From: UBA7396 sp036172015
Lineage (GTDB): Bacteria; Patescibacteriota; Gracilibacteria; BD1-5; UBA6164
Length of the DNA stretch: 64,000 nucleotides
Reading direction: 5' to 3'
Assembly: GCA_036172015.1 (NCBI GenBank)
Contig: JAVHSE010000002.1
Location: 1 to 64,000 of the forward strand
The translations under genes were made by a program, and so were the position numbers. The notes under the pieces were generated by a model. That model did not search any database and was not told where the DNA came from. It was given only the letters and a program-made list of their open reading frames with translations. Shown piece by piece: positions 55,201 through 64,000 of this stretch (positions are counted from its first letter, which is position 1; every line of letters starts with the position of its first letter).

Positions 55201-58200
55201 AGTCTGGCAAATATTCTTTTTTAATATCAATTTCAACTTCTTGAGAATAACTATCAATATGAATAACTTTATAATTCAGTACTTCATCGAGTTTTTCAAT
55301 CGTAAGAAGTGCTTTTACTCCACTAACTGGTGAATTAATAAGGATTTTTGAAGCTTCTCCTACTTTATAACTCTCTTTATCAGAAAGAAGTTCAATAGTA
55401 TTTTCTGCTTCTGCTGGTCTGAGAATATCTCATCCAGAAACATAAATAGTTTTGGTAGTAGTATATTTTTCATTTGAAATTTCAAATCTGTATTCCCCAT
55501 ATTTATCAAATACGAAATTTTCATTTGCGACTCAAGAGGTATTGGTAGTGAGTGTTTTTTCTAAAACGAGTGTTTCTTTCGTATTATATTGGTAGGTATT
55601 TTCGTCATAGGTATAATCTACTTTATAGACTTTATATTTCATTGCCTGATTTGCCAATTTATTTCCATCAATATCAGTAGCAACGAGCTCTACACGAGCA
55701 CTATCTTTGAAAGCATAATAATATTTATCAAATTTCATACCTAAGAAAGTTTTACTTCTCATTGCTGTAAAAGTTGCATTGGTAGAAATAGATTTTTTCG
55801 TATTTGGATCGGTTATGGTTGTATTTACAGTATAGACTTTGTCTTTCGTAGAGTCTTCTAAATCTATATTTACGGTTGATTTTCATTCACTATCTAAAAC
55901 AAATTTTCCTGATTTTTCAGTGCGAGTTTGATTTTCTCAATAGTACATTCCACCTCTTTTTGAATTATACATTGGCATTCTATCATACCAATAATTTTTT
56001 TGTTCCCCAAAAGTATATCCTGTTGTTTTTCCTCCATTAAAGTAAAAATCTGTTGAAGAAAGTGTATAATCTCAGACTCCAGTAGAAAGTGGAAGTCCAA
56101 TATAATATTCTCAAGAAACATCTATTTTTGCCGTATCTCCAAAAATATAATTATCATTTTTTGCTTTTGAAGTTACTTTAAAATCTGGTTTTTCATATTC
56201 TTCAACAGCAAAACTCAGAGTATTTCCTCATACTTCAATAGTATAATTTCCAAGTTTTGCATCAGATTTTAAGTCAAAATTCACATCGAATGCTCAAAGT
56301 GTATTCAGAGGAAGTGATGTATTGAATATTTCTTTATATTGTACATCTCTTACATATACTTGAACATTTCATGAGTTTATGTCATATCATTTTGCACTCA
56401 AAATTCTTGAAATTCAAGATATAGAAACACTATCTCCGGCTTTATAGATTGGTCTATCAGTAGTAATATAGTTGTATACATTTTTATTTTGATAATAATA
56501 ACTCGATACATTATCTAAAATCACTTGTTCTCAAGTTTTTAAAGTAATAAGTAATAGAGTGAAATTTGAATCATCGAGACTATATATTCCATCAGTTTTT
56601 GGAGTAAAAGTAATACTTTTTTCTAATGTTACTTTTTCTCACTCATATGCTCAGAACACTGAATATTTTGCTTCTTTTCTATAACTTTGTATAGACGAAA
56701 TACTATCACTCAGATTTACTCAAGACGAATAATTATGAAGCCAAAGTAAATTATTTTTTGCTGATTTAATTGTTGCTGCTATATCAGAAATAACAAAACT
56801 TGTTTTTTGTACATAATAATCATTTTTTGCTTCATAGTCAGTTTTATCGGAAGTAAGTTTTGAAATATCAACCGTTACATACTTTTTAGAAATATCTTTT
56901 CCATATACTTTTTCTAAATCAAGCACAGAAATATTTGATTTAAATCCTAAATTATTTACTTTGATAGTTTTTGTAATACAATCTCAATTTTTTAAATAGT
57001 TTGAACTCAATATATCAAGATCTCATACACAAACTTTTGCTTGAATTTGAGTAAGATTCATAGATTGTACTCAAATAGAAAGTGGAGTTATTTCATTTGG
57101 AACGAGAATCAAAGGTCTTGCATCAATAATAGAAACTTGTTTATCTTCATTCAGAGCTTTTGGAGTACTAAATGAAAAGTTATAATCTTTATCTAATGGA
57201 TAATTATCTTGATCCGGAAGTGTTTTTTTAATGATTAATGTATAATCACTACTTGGATTAAGCCTTGTTGATAAAACATATCTATGTTTTCAAACGATAT
57301 AACTACAATCAGTATCCTTTGTCCATTTATTTACTTCGTATGCATAATCAACCTTTCCATATTTATCAAATGAAAAATATGAGTTTACATTTGATATAAT
57401 TGGTGAAGTGGTTTCAAAACAGGCTTTTTTATAATTAATTTGTTTATAAGAAACCAAAGTATTTTTTGATTTCGTAGTAAAGTTTAAAGTTTTATCTCCA
57501 CTTGATGAAAATTTTGAAAGATTTACTTTCAGAGAAATACTTGATGAAACATCTCACAAGAAAGTAAGAACAACTAATTTCTTATTTTCTACAAGCTTTT
57601 TATTTTCATTATCACGGTTGGCTGCATAATGAAGTTCGAAAGGAATACTGGAAGTAAATAAACTTTTATCGAGTTCTACTTCTTTATAAAAGGTAAATAC
57701 TATACTTGGTTTTACAGTCGTGATAATATCTCTGTTTGATGAATGTCTCATATTGAGATCATCATATTTTTCCGTTGCATTTTCATTTACAAATACTACT
57801 GGACTATATGAAGTAAGGAATTCACTCGTATAAAAAGAAGAATGAATATCTCAAGCAAGTCATATATTTCCTCTGAGAGAAGTAAGGTTTTTAGAAAGTT
57901 TAAAACTGTATGATTTTCCATATCCCCAATCTCAAGTAAGTGGAAATATTGAAACGATATTTTTAGACGATTCTAAATCATCTTTTCCTTGATAATAGGC
58001 AATTTTCAGTGTATTATTTGCATATCAATTTAATACAAAGTTTGTTTTAAAAGCATCAAGTGAAACTTCATCATTAAAAATAAAGTCTAAACTTTGATCT
58101 TTTTCAATCGTATCTCTTGAATTTCTATCATTTACTGAAGTCAGTGCGAAATCAGGAGTAGTAATTTCAAATGATTTTGAATTGATAGTTTTATCTCAAG

Positions 58201-59302
58201 AAATAGTTGCAACTCCAGAAGGAATATTTACACTATATTTCCCACCAGTTGGAAAACCTTTTTCAGCTCTGAATTGAAATGTTGAAGTGGTAATCCAAAA
58301 ACATTTTCCTGGAATACTTGGAGTGATTTCAATAGGACATTTTGATTGATTGTCTAAATTTGTGAGTGCTACCATTGGTTTTGAAAAACGAACGGTAATA
58401 TTTTGATTGAGATCCGTGATATTTCCATCTGGAGTAGTAAAATCTATGAGTGATTCACCATCGAGTTTAAATTTTTTCACGAAAGTATTTTCAAGTTTTT
58501 GTCATGAAGCCGTAACAGCACTATCAAGTACATTTACTAAAACATCTGTTTCTTCTTTGATTAAATCGGTCATAACTAACTCAAGATTTTTATCATCAAT
58601 CCAATGACTCTCATATTTCATTTCTGGATACATTTTGAGATTTGAAAGTACTGAAGTTTTATTCATATTACTCGCAAATGTCAAAAGAAGTTTTGGTTTT
58701 TCATATGATAAAATTTCTTCTTTTATTTTTGAAACTTTTACTATATTTCCATTTTTTGTAATAGTTTTTGCTCATACATTAAATACGAAACTTCTTTTTG
58801 ATGCACTGTCATAATCTTGAAAAGAAGTTGAATATCAAAGCTCTACTGCTTTTTGCATATATCCTACTCTCCAATCAGTAGTTGTGGCTGGAATAATTCA
58901 TTTTGCTTTAAAAATCATTTTTAAACTTTCTGTTTTTGAAACATTATCATTTGGTCTAAAAAGTTTATTTGGAGCTACATATCATAAACTTAAAGCAGTT
59001 TCTGCATACTTACATCCCCAATCAGATTTTGGTAGATCTGAAAATTTTCCAATACAACTTTCACTTGGAGTTACTCATGCAATTTTGAGCATAATTTTGA
59101 GCATTTCTCTTCTCGTAATAGAAGAAGAAATGTTATATGCTTTTGGATTATTTGCATTATTTACAATAATTCATGCATCAGCTAAAATCTGTGCATTTTT
59201 GATACTTTCTGGATCCAAATCACCTTTTAAACTTGGAAGTATCATAACTGAAAGCATAATAAATGACAAAAATGCCACTATTATTTTATTTTTCTTATTC
59301 AT
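52223..59302 (-). CDS. Giant secreted alpha-2-macroglobulin-like protein with SLH-like N-terminus, 2359 aa
   Basis: Signal/anchor segment at residues 5-27 (KIIVAFLSFIMLSVMILPSL). An SLH-like region follows (about 30-140): SSITRREMLKIMLKIAGVTP, SDWGCKYAETALSLGYVAP and RPNDNVSKTESLKMIF. The rest matches bacterial A2M: repeated MG-type beta domains, ITTDRPIYKAGDSVSISG, RFFLAGDTAQISALIVNN in the C-terminal half, and a final receptor-binding-like domain with VEQKDDRVELYAKHL. The expected thioester site (CxEQ in YPYGCxEQ) reads LYFPGDDLSSQISF, so no thioester is present. A2M proteins trap proteases; this one sits on the cell surface by inference. All open segments share one frame, so it is a single gene. 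Confidence 0.85.
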
Positions 59303-59330
59303 ATAAAATTATTAAGAAATAAATATTGGT

Positions 59331-59358
59331 ATTATAAGGTTTATTTTCCTTAAATCAA
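59331..59358 (-). promoter_or_regulatory. Promoter of the alpha-2-macroglobulin-like gene
   Basis: Minus-strand TTGATT (59353-59358), 16-base spacer, TATAAT (59331-59336), about 30 bases before the ATG at 59302. Confidence 0.55.
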
Positions 59359-59440
59359 ATGATATAACGAGAGAAAGAAAAAAAAGTGACAAAATGAATT
59401 TTTATAAAAAAATCTTCACAAAATACTCACATATATAAAT

Positions 59441-59468
59441 TTGACTTGCTTGAAACATATATTATTAT
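59441..59468 (+). promoter_or_regulatory. Promoter of the secreted coiled-coil gene
   Basis: TTGACT (59441-59446), 16-base spacer and TATTAT (59463-59468), about 47 bases before ATG 59515. Confidence 0.55.
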
Positions 59469-59514
59469 TCTTATGTATTTTTATTAAATACATTTATATA
59501 TTAATTTTTTTATT

Positions 59515-60402
59515 ATGAAAGATGTAAATACAAAGTTTTGACTTGTTATTGCTACGGCAATATTTTTAACTCCTTTTGCTTATGCTGATGATTCTCAAGT
59601 TCAAAATAGTGATTCTTGATCGGAAAATATTCAATGAACTCAAGAAACTTCAGGAGATAATTCTCAATTTCAAAATAGTTGATGAAGAAAAGAAGATATG
59701 AAAAAATTATTTGATGAAAAAAAGAATCAACTCAATCAAGTAAAAGATGAAATGAAAGAAACAGTTGATGGAATGAAGGAAAAGTTTAATACACAAAAAG
59801 AAAATTTTCAAGAAATGAAAAAAGAGGTAAAAAAACTTTTAACACCAGAACAAAAAACAAAAATAGAAGAATTAAGAAAAACATTAGAGGATTCAATTAA
59901 AACTCTCAGAGAAAGTATTACTCCTGAAAATTTAGAAGAAATAAAAGCAAAAGCTGAAACTTTAAAAACAGAATATTTAGTTAAGATTGATGAACTTTGA
60001 TTAGTGGAAATGAAAAAAATGATAGAAGAAAGATTTCAAATATTTTCTCAAAATCAATTTGTAAACAAACCAGAAATGAAAAAAATGAAAGAAGAACTAA
60101 CACAAAAAGTTTGAGAAATAAAGCAAGAATTTAAAGCTAAAAAACAAGATCTTGTTATGAAATATAAAGAACAATTTGCAAAATCTTTAGAATCAAAATT
60201 AGCAAAATTATCTCCTGAAAAAATGAAGGCTGTTATTGTTAAAATTGATACTGTAATTGAAAAAAATAATGCCAATACCAAATTAACAGTTGTACAAAAA
60301 GATAAATTAACTGCACAATTAAGTGCTTTAAAAGAATTATTACAAGAGAAAATTGATGAATCAGAAAATGGTTTAAATATAGATGAATTATTAGCTGAAT
60401 AA
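59515..60402 (+). CDS. Secreted coiled-coil protein, 295 aa
   Basis: Signal peptide (residues 1-24, FGLVIATAIFLTPFAYA, cleavage after Ala). A ~35-residue Ser/Gly/Gln-rich segment follows, then about 200 residues of Lys/Glu coiled coil (KKLFDEKKNQLNQVKDEMKE and KKLLTPEQKTKIEELRKTLE). LTPEQ and LSPEKM motifs recall Spy/CpxP-like periplasmic chaperones, but the coiled coil is much longer. Located upstream of the M23 peptidase. Function unknown; envelope location is likely. Confidence 0.75.
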
Positions 60403-60425
60403 TAGATATACATATTCCTTTTTAT

Positions 60426-60456
60426 AAAAATCCAAACTTTTTTAGTTTGGATTTTT
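60426..60456 (+). terminator. Terminator of the coiled-coil gene
   Basis: AAAAATCCAAAC (60426-60437) and GTTTGGATTTTT (60445-60456), loop of 7 bases. Confidence 0.85.
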
Positions 60457-60523
60457 AAATTATATTTGAAATCTAACTTTATTTTTTTATACTCAATATA
60501 AGTTTTAGTTTTAAAAACAATAC

Positions 60524-61690
60524 ATGGGAAATAAATTCTTTATTACAATGTTTTTCGTATTTTGAGGTTTCATTTTTTGATGGTATACACTAGTATATTC
60601 AAATTTTTATAAAAATACTTCCATCAATTTTCTTGATTTTTCATCAAAAAAAAATTATATAAATTCGCCTGATTTAAAGTCAAATATCGTATATTTTACT
60701 TCTGAAATTGATATATCAAAATATAAAATTTTTTCAGCTTGTGATATTGAAAGTAGATTTTTTTATTCAAATCAAAATACATATGTATTTTGATTAAAAA
60801 TACGAGATCAAAATTGTAAAAATGAAAATTTTTATTTAGAAAATGAACATTGAAACATACTATTAAATACTTATTTTCATTTAGATATTGTTTGAGAATC
60901 TTATTTATATAATTTATTCACTGATTATGACTTTCAATCTTTAGAGAAAAATTATCACAAAATAATTACTTTACAAGATAAGTATAAATTATTTGCAAAT
61001 ATTTGAAAAAATACTAAAAATATTGAATTTATAAAAAAATCTAGATATTATAAAGAATTAGATTATGTGAGAAAAATAATTGAAAATATAATATTTCAAA
61101 GACAATTTAAATATAAACTCCCTATTGATTGATTTGATCTACCATCAAAAAATATCAATAAATTACCAAATTGACTTCGACCATATAGAGTAAATTATAC
61201 CAATGGTATTCATGAGGGATGGGATATAGATGCTTCTTTGTGACAAGAGGTAATTTCTATAGATGCTGGAGTTATAATAAGAGTTACGAGAGATTTTCAG
61301 TTTTCAGATTTATGAAAAATAAAAAAATGAGAGAATATAAATTATGACGATAAAGTCAATAATTTAGATATTCTCAGGTGAAATCAAGTTTGGCTCAAAA
61401 CTATGAAATGAGATATTATATTTTATAGTCACTTAAGTAAAGTCTATAAGGATATACAAGTTTGAAATATAGTTTCCAAATGATATCCTTTGGGAAAAGT
61501 AGGAAAAACTTGAGTTCCAGACAGAGATTATGAAGATTATCATCTTCATTTTGAGTTGAGAAAGAATCCGTATTTGAAAAATATGATATGAAAAAATACC
61601 AATAAAAATTATATGAATTGGGATTGGTATTTTAAAAATGAAAGCAGAGAATATATAAAAACACAACAATATACTATTTTTGAAAAATAA
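60524..61690 (+). CDS. Membrane-anchored M23-family peptidase, 388 aa
   Basis: N-terminal TM helix (FFITMFFVFGGFIFGWYTLV), a ~190-residue divergent ectodomain, then an M23 (LytM/lysostaphin-like) domain. Zinc ligands are visible: HEGWDID gives His230 and Asp234, and HLHFE gives His340-x-His342, with the typical GKVGKTG and DIIFYSHLSKV between. It likely cleaves peptidoglycan cross-links, its own or those of other cells. The gene is directly upstream of smpB (one base between). Confidence 0.88.
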
Positions 61691-61691
61691 T

Positions 61692-62147
61692 ATGAAAGAT
61701 AATGTAATTACAAAAAATAAAAAAGCTTATTTTGATTATGAAATACTCGATAGCTGGGAAGCATGAATTGAGCTTTTTTGATACGAAGTAAAATCGGTAA
61801 GAGCAGGACATATTAATTTAAAATGAAGTTATATTTCATTTATTTGATGACACTCAGTGATTAAATGACTTCATATAACACCTTGGAATACTTTAGCAAA
61901 CAGGCAAAATCTGATTTGAAATAGAGATAGAAAAATATTTTTGCATAAAAAAATAATTGATATACTTATTGTGAAACAAAAAGAAAGTTGAATAGCAATT
62001 ATTCCACTTGAAGTATATTTCAAATGAAGTTTAATTAAAATAAGAGTGTGATTTTGTAAATGAAAAAAAGAATATGATAAAAAACAAGTATTAAAAGAAA
62101 GAACTTTAGACAAAGAAGCGAAAATGATGATGAAAAAATTTATTTAA
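61692..62147 (+). CDS. smpB: SsrA-binding protein SmpB, 151 aa
   Basis: Partners tmRNA in rescuing stalled ribosomes. KNKKAYFDYEILDSWEAGIE and LFGYEVKSVRAGHINLKGS are family hallmarks; LIGNRDRKIFLHKKII and PLEVYFKGSLIKIRVGFCKG follow, and the C-terminus ends in the basic tail KKEYDKKQVLKERTLDKEAK. Normal length (about 150 aa). The ssrA gene itself is not in the window. Confidence 0.96.
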
Positions 62148-62160
62148 TAATTTATAATAT

Positions 62161-62625
62161 ATGGATACAATTTTTAACAAAGAATACAATGTTATTCAAC
62201 CAAATTGAGAAATACAAAAAATAACATTAAAAAATATACTGACCCTATGAGAAAAAACTCTGCTATTTTTTTATCCAAAAGACAATACTCCTGGATGTAC
62301 TCTAGAAAATAAAGATTTTTCTTGTTTGAAGTGAAAGTTTCAGAATTTATGAATTCAACTTATTGGTATATCAGAAGATTCTATTGAAGAACATAAAATA
62401 TTTATTTTTGATCATCAATTATGAAATACATTAATTTCAGATGAAACATGAGAATTACATAGATTTTTTTCCGCTTATTGAGAAAAAAATATGTATTGAA
62501 AAATATTTCAATGAGTTATTAGAACTTCTATTTTACTTGATAATAAATGAAACATATTAAAAAGTTGGAACAATGTGAAAGCAACAGGACATGCTCAAAG
62601 AATTTTACAAGAATTAACTACATAA
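62161..62625 (+). CDS. bcp: Bcp/PrxQ-type thiol peroxidase, 154 aa
   Basis: Reduces hydroperoxides through a peroxidatic Cys in NTPGCTLEN (Cys46). A second Cys (Cys55) is nine residues on rather than the usual five, so the resolving disulfide may differ. Downstream motifs FYPKDNTPGCT, LIGISEDSIEEHKIF and GVIRTSILLDNKGNI fit the Bcp family. It is last in the group with M23 peptidase and smpB and is followed by a terminator. Confidence 0.93.
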
Positions 62626-62657
62626 AAAATAGAGCTCTATAATTTGAGCTCTATTTT
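62625..62657. terminator. Terminator after bcp, also serving the convergent gene
   Basis: A-run plus TAGAGCTC pairs with GAGCTCTA plus a T run; the stem holds the stops of both converging genes at its edges. Confidence 0.8.
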
Positions 62658-63118
62658 TATAATTTTAATAAACGAATTAATTTATCACTAAAATCAAGTT
62701 CTCATTTTTCATCTTCAGAAATAAAATTTGGTAAAATTTCTTTTAAAGCAAAAGTTTGATCATTATTTATTTCTAAATCTAAATATTTTATTCATTTTTT
62801 AATTAATAAAAGTCTTAACAATATAGGATTTTCTCCATCATAAATAATAGTATAACCATTTATTTTTGAAAAATCATAAAAAGTAGAATTTATTTTTATT
62901 CATAAATGAGTTATAAAAACATTTGTATTCTCTTCTGAATTATTTTCTATAAAAAAAGTAACTCATGTAATTAAAATAATTACAAAACTCATAACATATT
63001 GTTGTGTCAAAAATCACCAAACTACCAATCCAATAACTATTGATAATGTAATAACATACCACATATTACCTCTTTTTTTATCATTTGAAAAATTCCAATT
63101 ATATATTATTTCATTCAT
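62657..63118 (-). CDS. Two-span membrane protein, 153 aa
   Basis: Basic N-terminal segment, a TM helix with WYVITLSIVIGLVVWGFL and a second one (YVMSFVIILITGVTFF), then a cytoplasmic ~90-residue domain with NTNVFITHLGIKINSTFYDF and RLLLIKKGIKYLDLEINN, which may be a PH-like strand domain. It is the third gene of a minus-strand set with the VirB2-like and the partial gene upstream. Family not identified. Confidence 0.7.
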
Positions 63119-63156
63119 AGTTATTTATTATATATTTAAAAGTATTCAATTATTTT

Positions 63157-63519
63157 TTAAGAAAAATTATCTATAATAAGTTTCATTATTAACCAACTAC
63201 ATGCAGCAAGTATAAATCAACCTAATGCATAGACAATCGTTTCTTTTCACTTTGATTTATCTCATTGTAAAGTTCATAAGGCTATTTTATAAGCTCAAAT
63301 AATAACAAAAATAATAGAAATAGTTCCAGCAAATCACATACAAAAATCAATAGCTCATTTTAAAATACCAGGAATATCACTCGTATGAATTTCTCAAGTT
63401 CTTAATTTTTCTGTTGCACCACTTCAGATTCAACTTAAAATTCAAGCATCATTAGTTGCATATATTTGAGTATGGAGTAAAGTAATGTAGAGAGAAAAAA
63501 AATATTTTATTTTTTGCAT
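63157..63519 (-). CDS. VirB2/TrbC-like small pilin-type membrane protein, 120 aa
   Basis: Signal-like N-terminus KYFFSLYITLLHTQIYA, then a polar region, then two TM helices (about 60-78 and 97-116) joined by a basic turn LGTLQGDKSKGKETIVYAL. Same unit as in the 144-, 297- and 315-aa proteins around 10.5-12.9 kb. Located between the two-span protein and the partial gene, so a second T4SS-type locus likely starts beyond the window. Confidence 0.65.
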
Positions 63520-63523
63520 AGAG

Positions 63524-64000
63524 TTATATTAGATTATAATTTTCAGTATTTGATTTTACTGCATTTAAGCTTTCTCAAGTTGGATTGTAATAATCATGCA
63601 AAAATTTTATCAGATCATTTTTATCAAGTTCTTGTGCTCGAATTCAAATAGATTCTAAACTTGTTTTTACACTATTAGTTCTTTGTATGAGACCTTTTTT
63701 ATTTTTATTTAAATTTCTCATTTGAGATTTTATAGTCAGTAAATCATCTTGTCCATTAATAGAAGCCCAAAAATTCTTAAATTTTCCAACAAAACTTAAA
63801 TCTCTGACACTGATATCTCACTCATTATCCATAGGAATGATTATGTAAAAATCTTTTCTCATTATTTGAGCTACTTCGATGAGTTTTTTTAAATATTCTA
63901 TATATTCATAGGTTTGATTTTGAAGAAGTGGATTGGTTTGTTTTAAAGCTAAATGAGTTAATTTATTCAAATAGGCTTCAATATCTAATTTTTTAGAACG
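63524..64000 (-). CDS. C-terminal part of a T4SS-type (TraC-like) hypothetical protein (partial)
   Basis: Frame enters at 64000 and ends at TAA 63524-63526; 158 residues visible. It contains LIEVAQIMRKDFYIIIPMDN, an RKDFY-(I)-(V/I)-P pattern like that of CPR proteins annotated TraC/VirB4-associated, then a charged helical C-terminus with RTNSVKTSLESIGIRAQELD. Immediately upstream of the VirB2-like gene. The T4SS link is from pattern memory plus context; not certain. Confidence 0.5.

Noticed and set aside
1..64000. Widespread apparent frameshifts and pseudogenes under the standard code
   Set aside because: All breaks are TGA codons at glycine positions; with table 25 the genes are intact.
1..64000. 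TGA as tryptophan (Mycoplasma code) or selenocysteine
   Set aside because: TGA occurs at conserved Gly positions such as DKTGT and Walker A, several times per gene; TGG serves Trp; no SECIS-like context.
1..64000. CRISPR array or transposon
   Set aside because: No regularly spaced repeats, no transposase motif and no terminal inverted repeats; the only near-identical repeat pair is the 45-bp cassette.

Overview
The window reads as chromosome of a Patescibacteria/CPR bacterium of the Gracilibacteria-Absconditabacteria (SR1) type. It is extremely AT-rich and uses TGA as a glycine codon (translation table 25). TGA falls on invariant glycines: DKT-G-T of the P-type ATPase, Walker A glycines of SufC, PilB and the VirD4-like ATPase, and the G1 loop of Obg. 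TGG still encodes Trp. A standard-code reading therefore breaks almost every gene. All CDS below were rebuilt with TGA=Gly and TAA/TAG as the only stops. After this correction coding density is high and I see no clear frameshifted pseudogene, no rRNA, no CRISPR array and no insertion sequence. Layout: 1-1800 has the end of an acidic protein, a 133-aa protein and an RluA/RluD-type pseudouridine synthase. 1805-5159 (minus) holds sufC, sufB and a truncated sufD-like gene (Fe-S cluster assembly) plus two small membrane proteins. 5451-7673 (plus) is rsmH, an ftsL-like gene, recR and a 62-aa protein. 7684-10491 (minus) is yvcK and a short alaS. 10570-20451 (minus) is a surface-machinery cluster mixing type IV pilus motor genes (pilB, pilC and two inner-membrane assembly-like proteins) with a VirD4-like ATPase and three VirB2/TrbC-like multi-pass proteins. 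20549-23179 is a DinG-type exonuclease-helicase. 23271-31098 (minus) encodes three poorly known proteins, one of 1893 aa with hydrophobic segments and an HExxH motif. 31203-33095 (minus) has an FtsA-like ATPase and a TPR protein. 33247-38538 (plus) is mostly housekeeping: rnhB, a DMT transporter, a YebC-family regulator and a GT4 glycosyltransferase. 38617-44330 (plus) is a copper-handling cluster: a P-type ATPase with two HMA domains and a novel C-terminal extension, a small secreted protein, and an HMA-SafE-cupredoxin-cupredoxin fusion. 44516-45880 (minus) is obg. 45991-46258 carries three tRNAs with encoded CCA. 46634-50565 (plus) is rny, a catalytically degenerate Lgt homologue and a ComEC channel. 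50555-52069 has a helical protein (minus) and rplA (plus). 52223-59302 (minus) is a 2359-aa secreted alpha-2-macroglobulin-like protein with an SLH-like N-terminus and no thioester. 59515-62625 (plus) is a secreted coiled-coil protein, an M23 peptidase, smpB and a Bcp peroxiredoxin. 62657-64000 (minus) opens a second VirB2-like/T4SS-type locus running off the end. How the genes fit together: core functions (ribosome maturation and rescue, Fe-S assembly, RNA decay, RecR repair) are interleaved with a large investment in the cell surface: pilus/T4SS machinery, DNA-uptake channel, giant secreted proteins and cell-wall hydrolase. This is what would be expected of an epibiotic or predatory reduced-genome bacterium; the lifestyle is inference. 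The strongest candidates for something undescribed are the hybrid pilus/T4SS cluster with tandemly repeated VirB2-like hairpins, the 1893-aa HExxH protein with its neighbours under a duplicated terminator-promoter cassette, and the copper-cluster fusion proteins.
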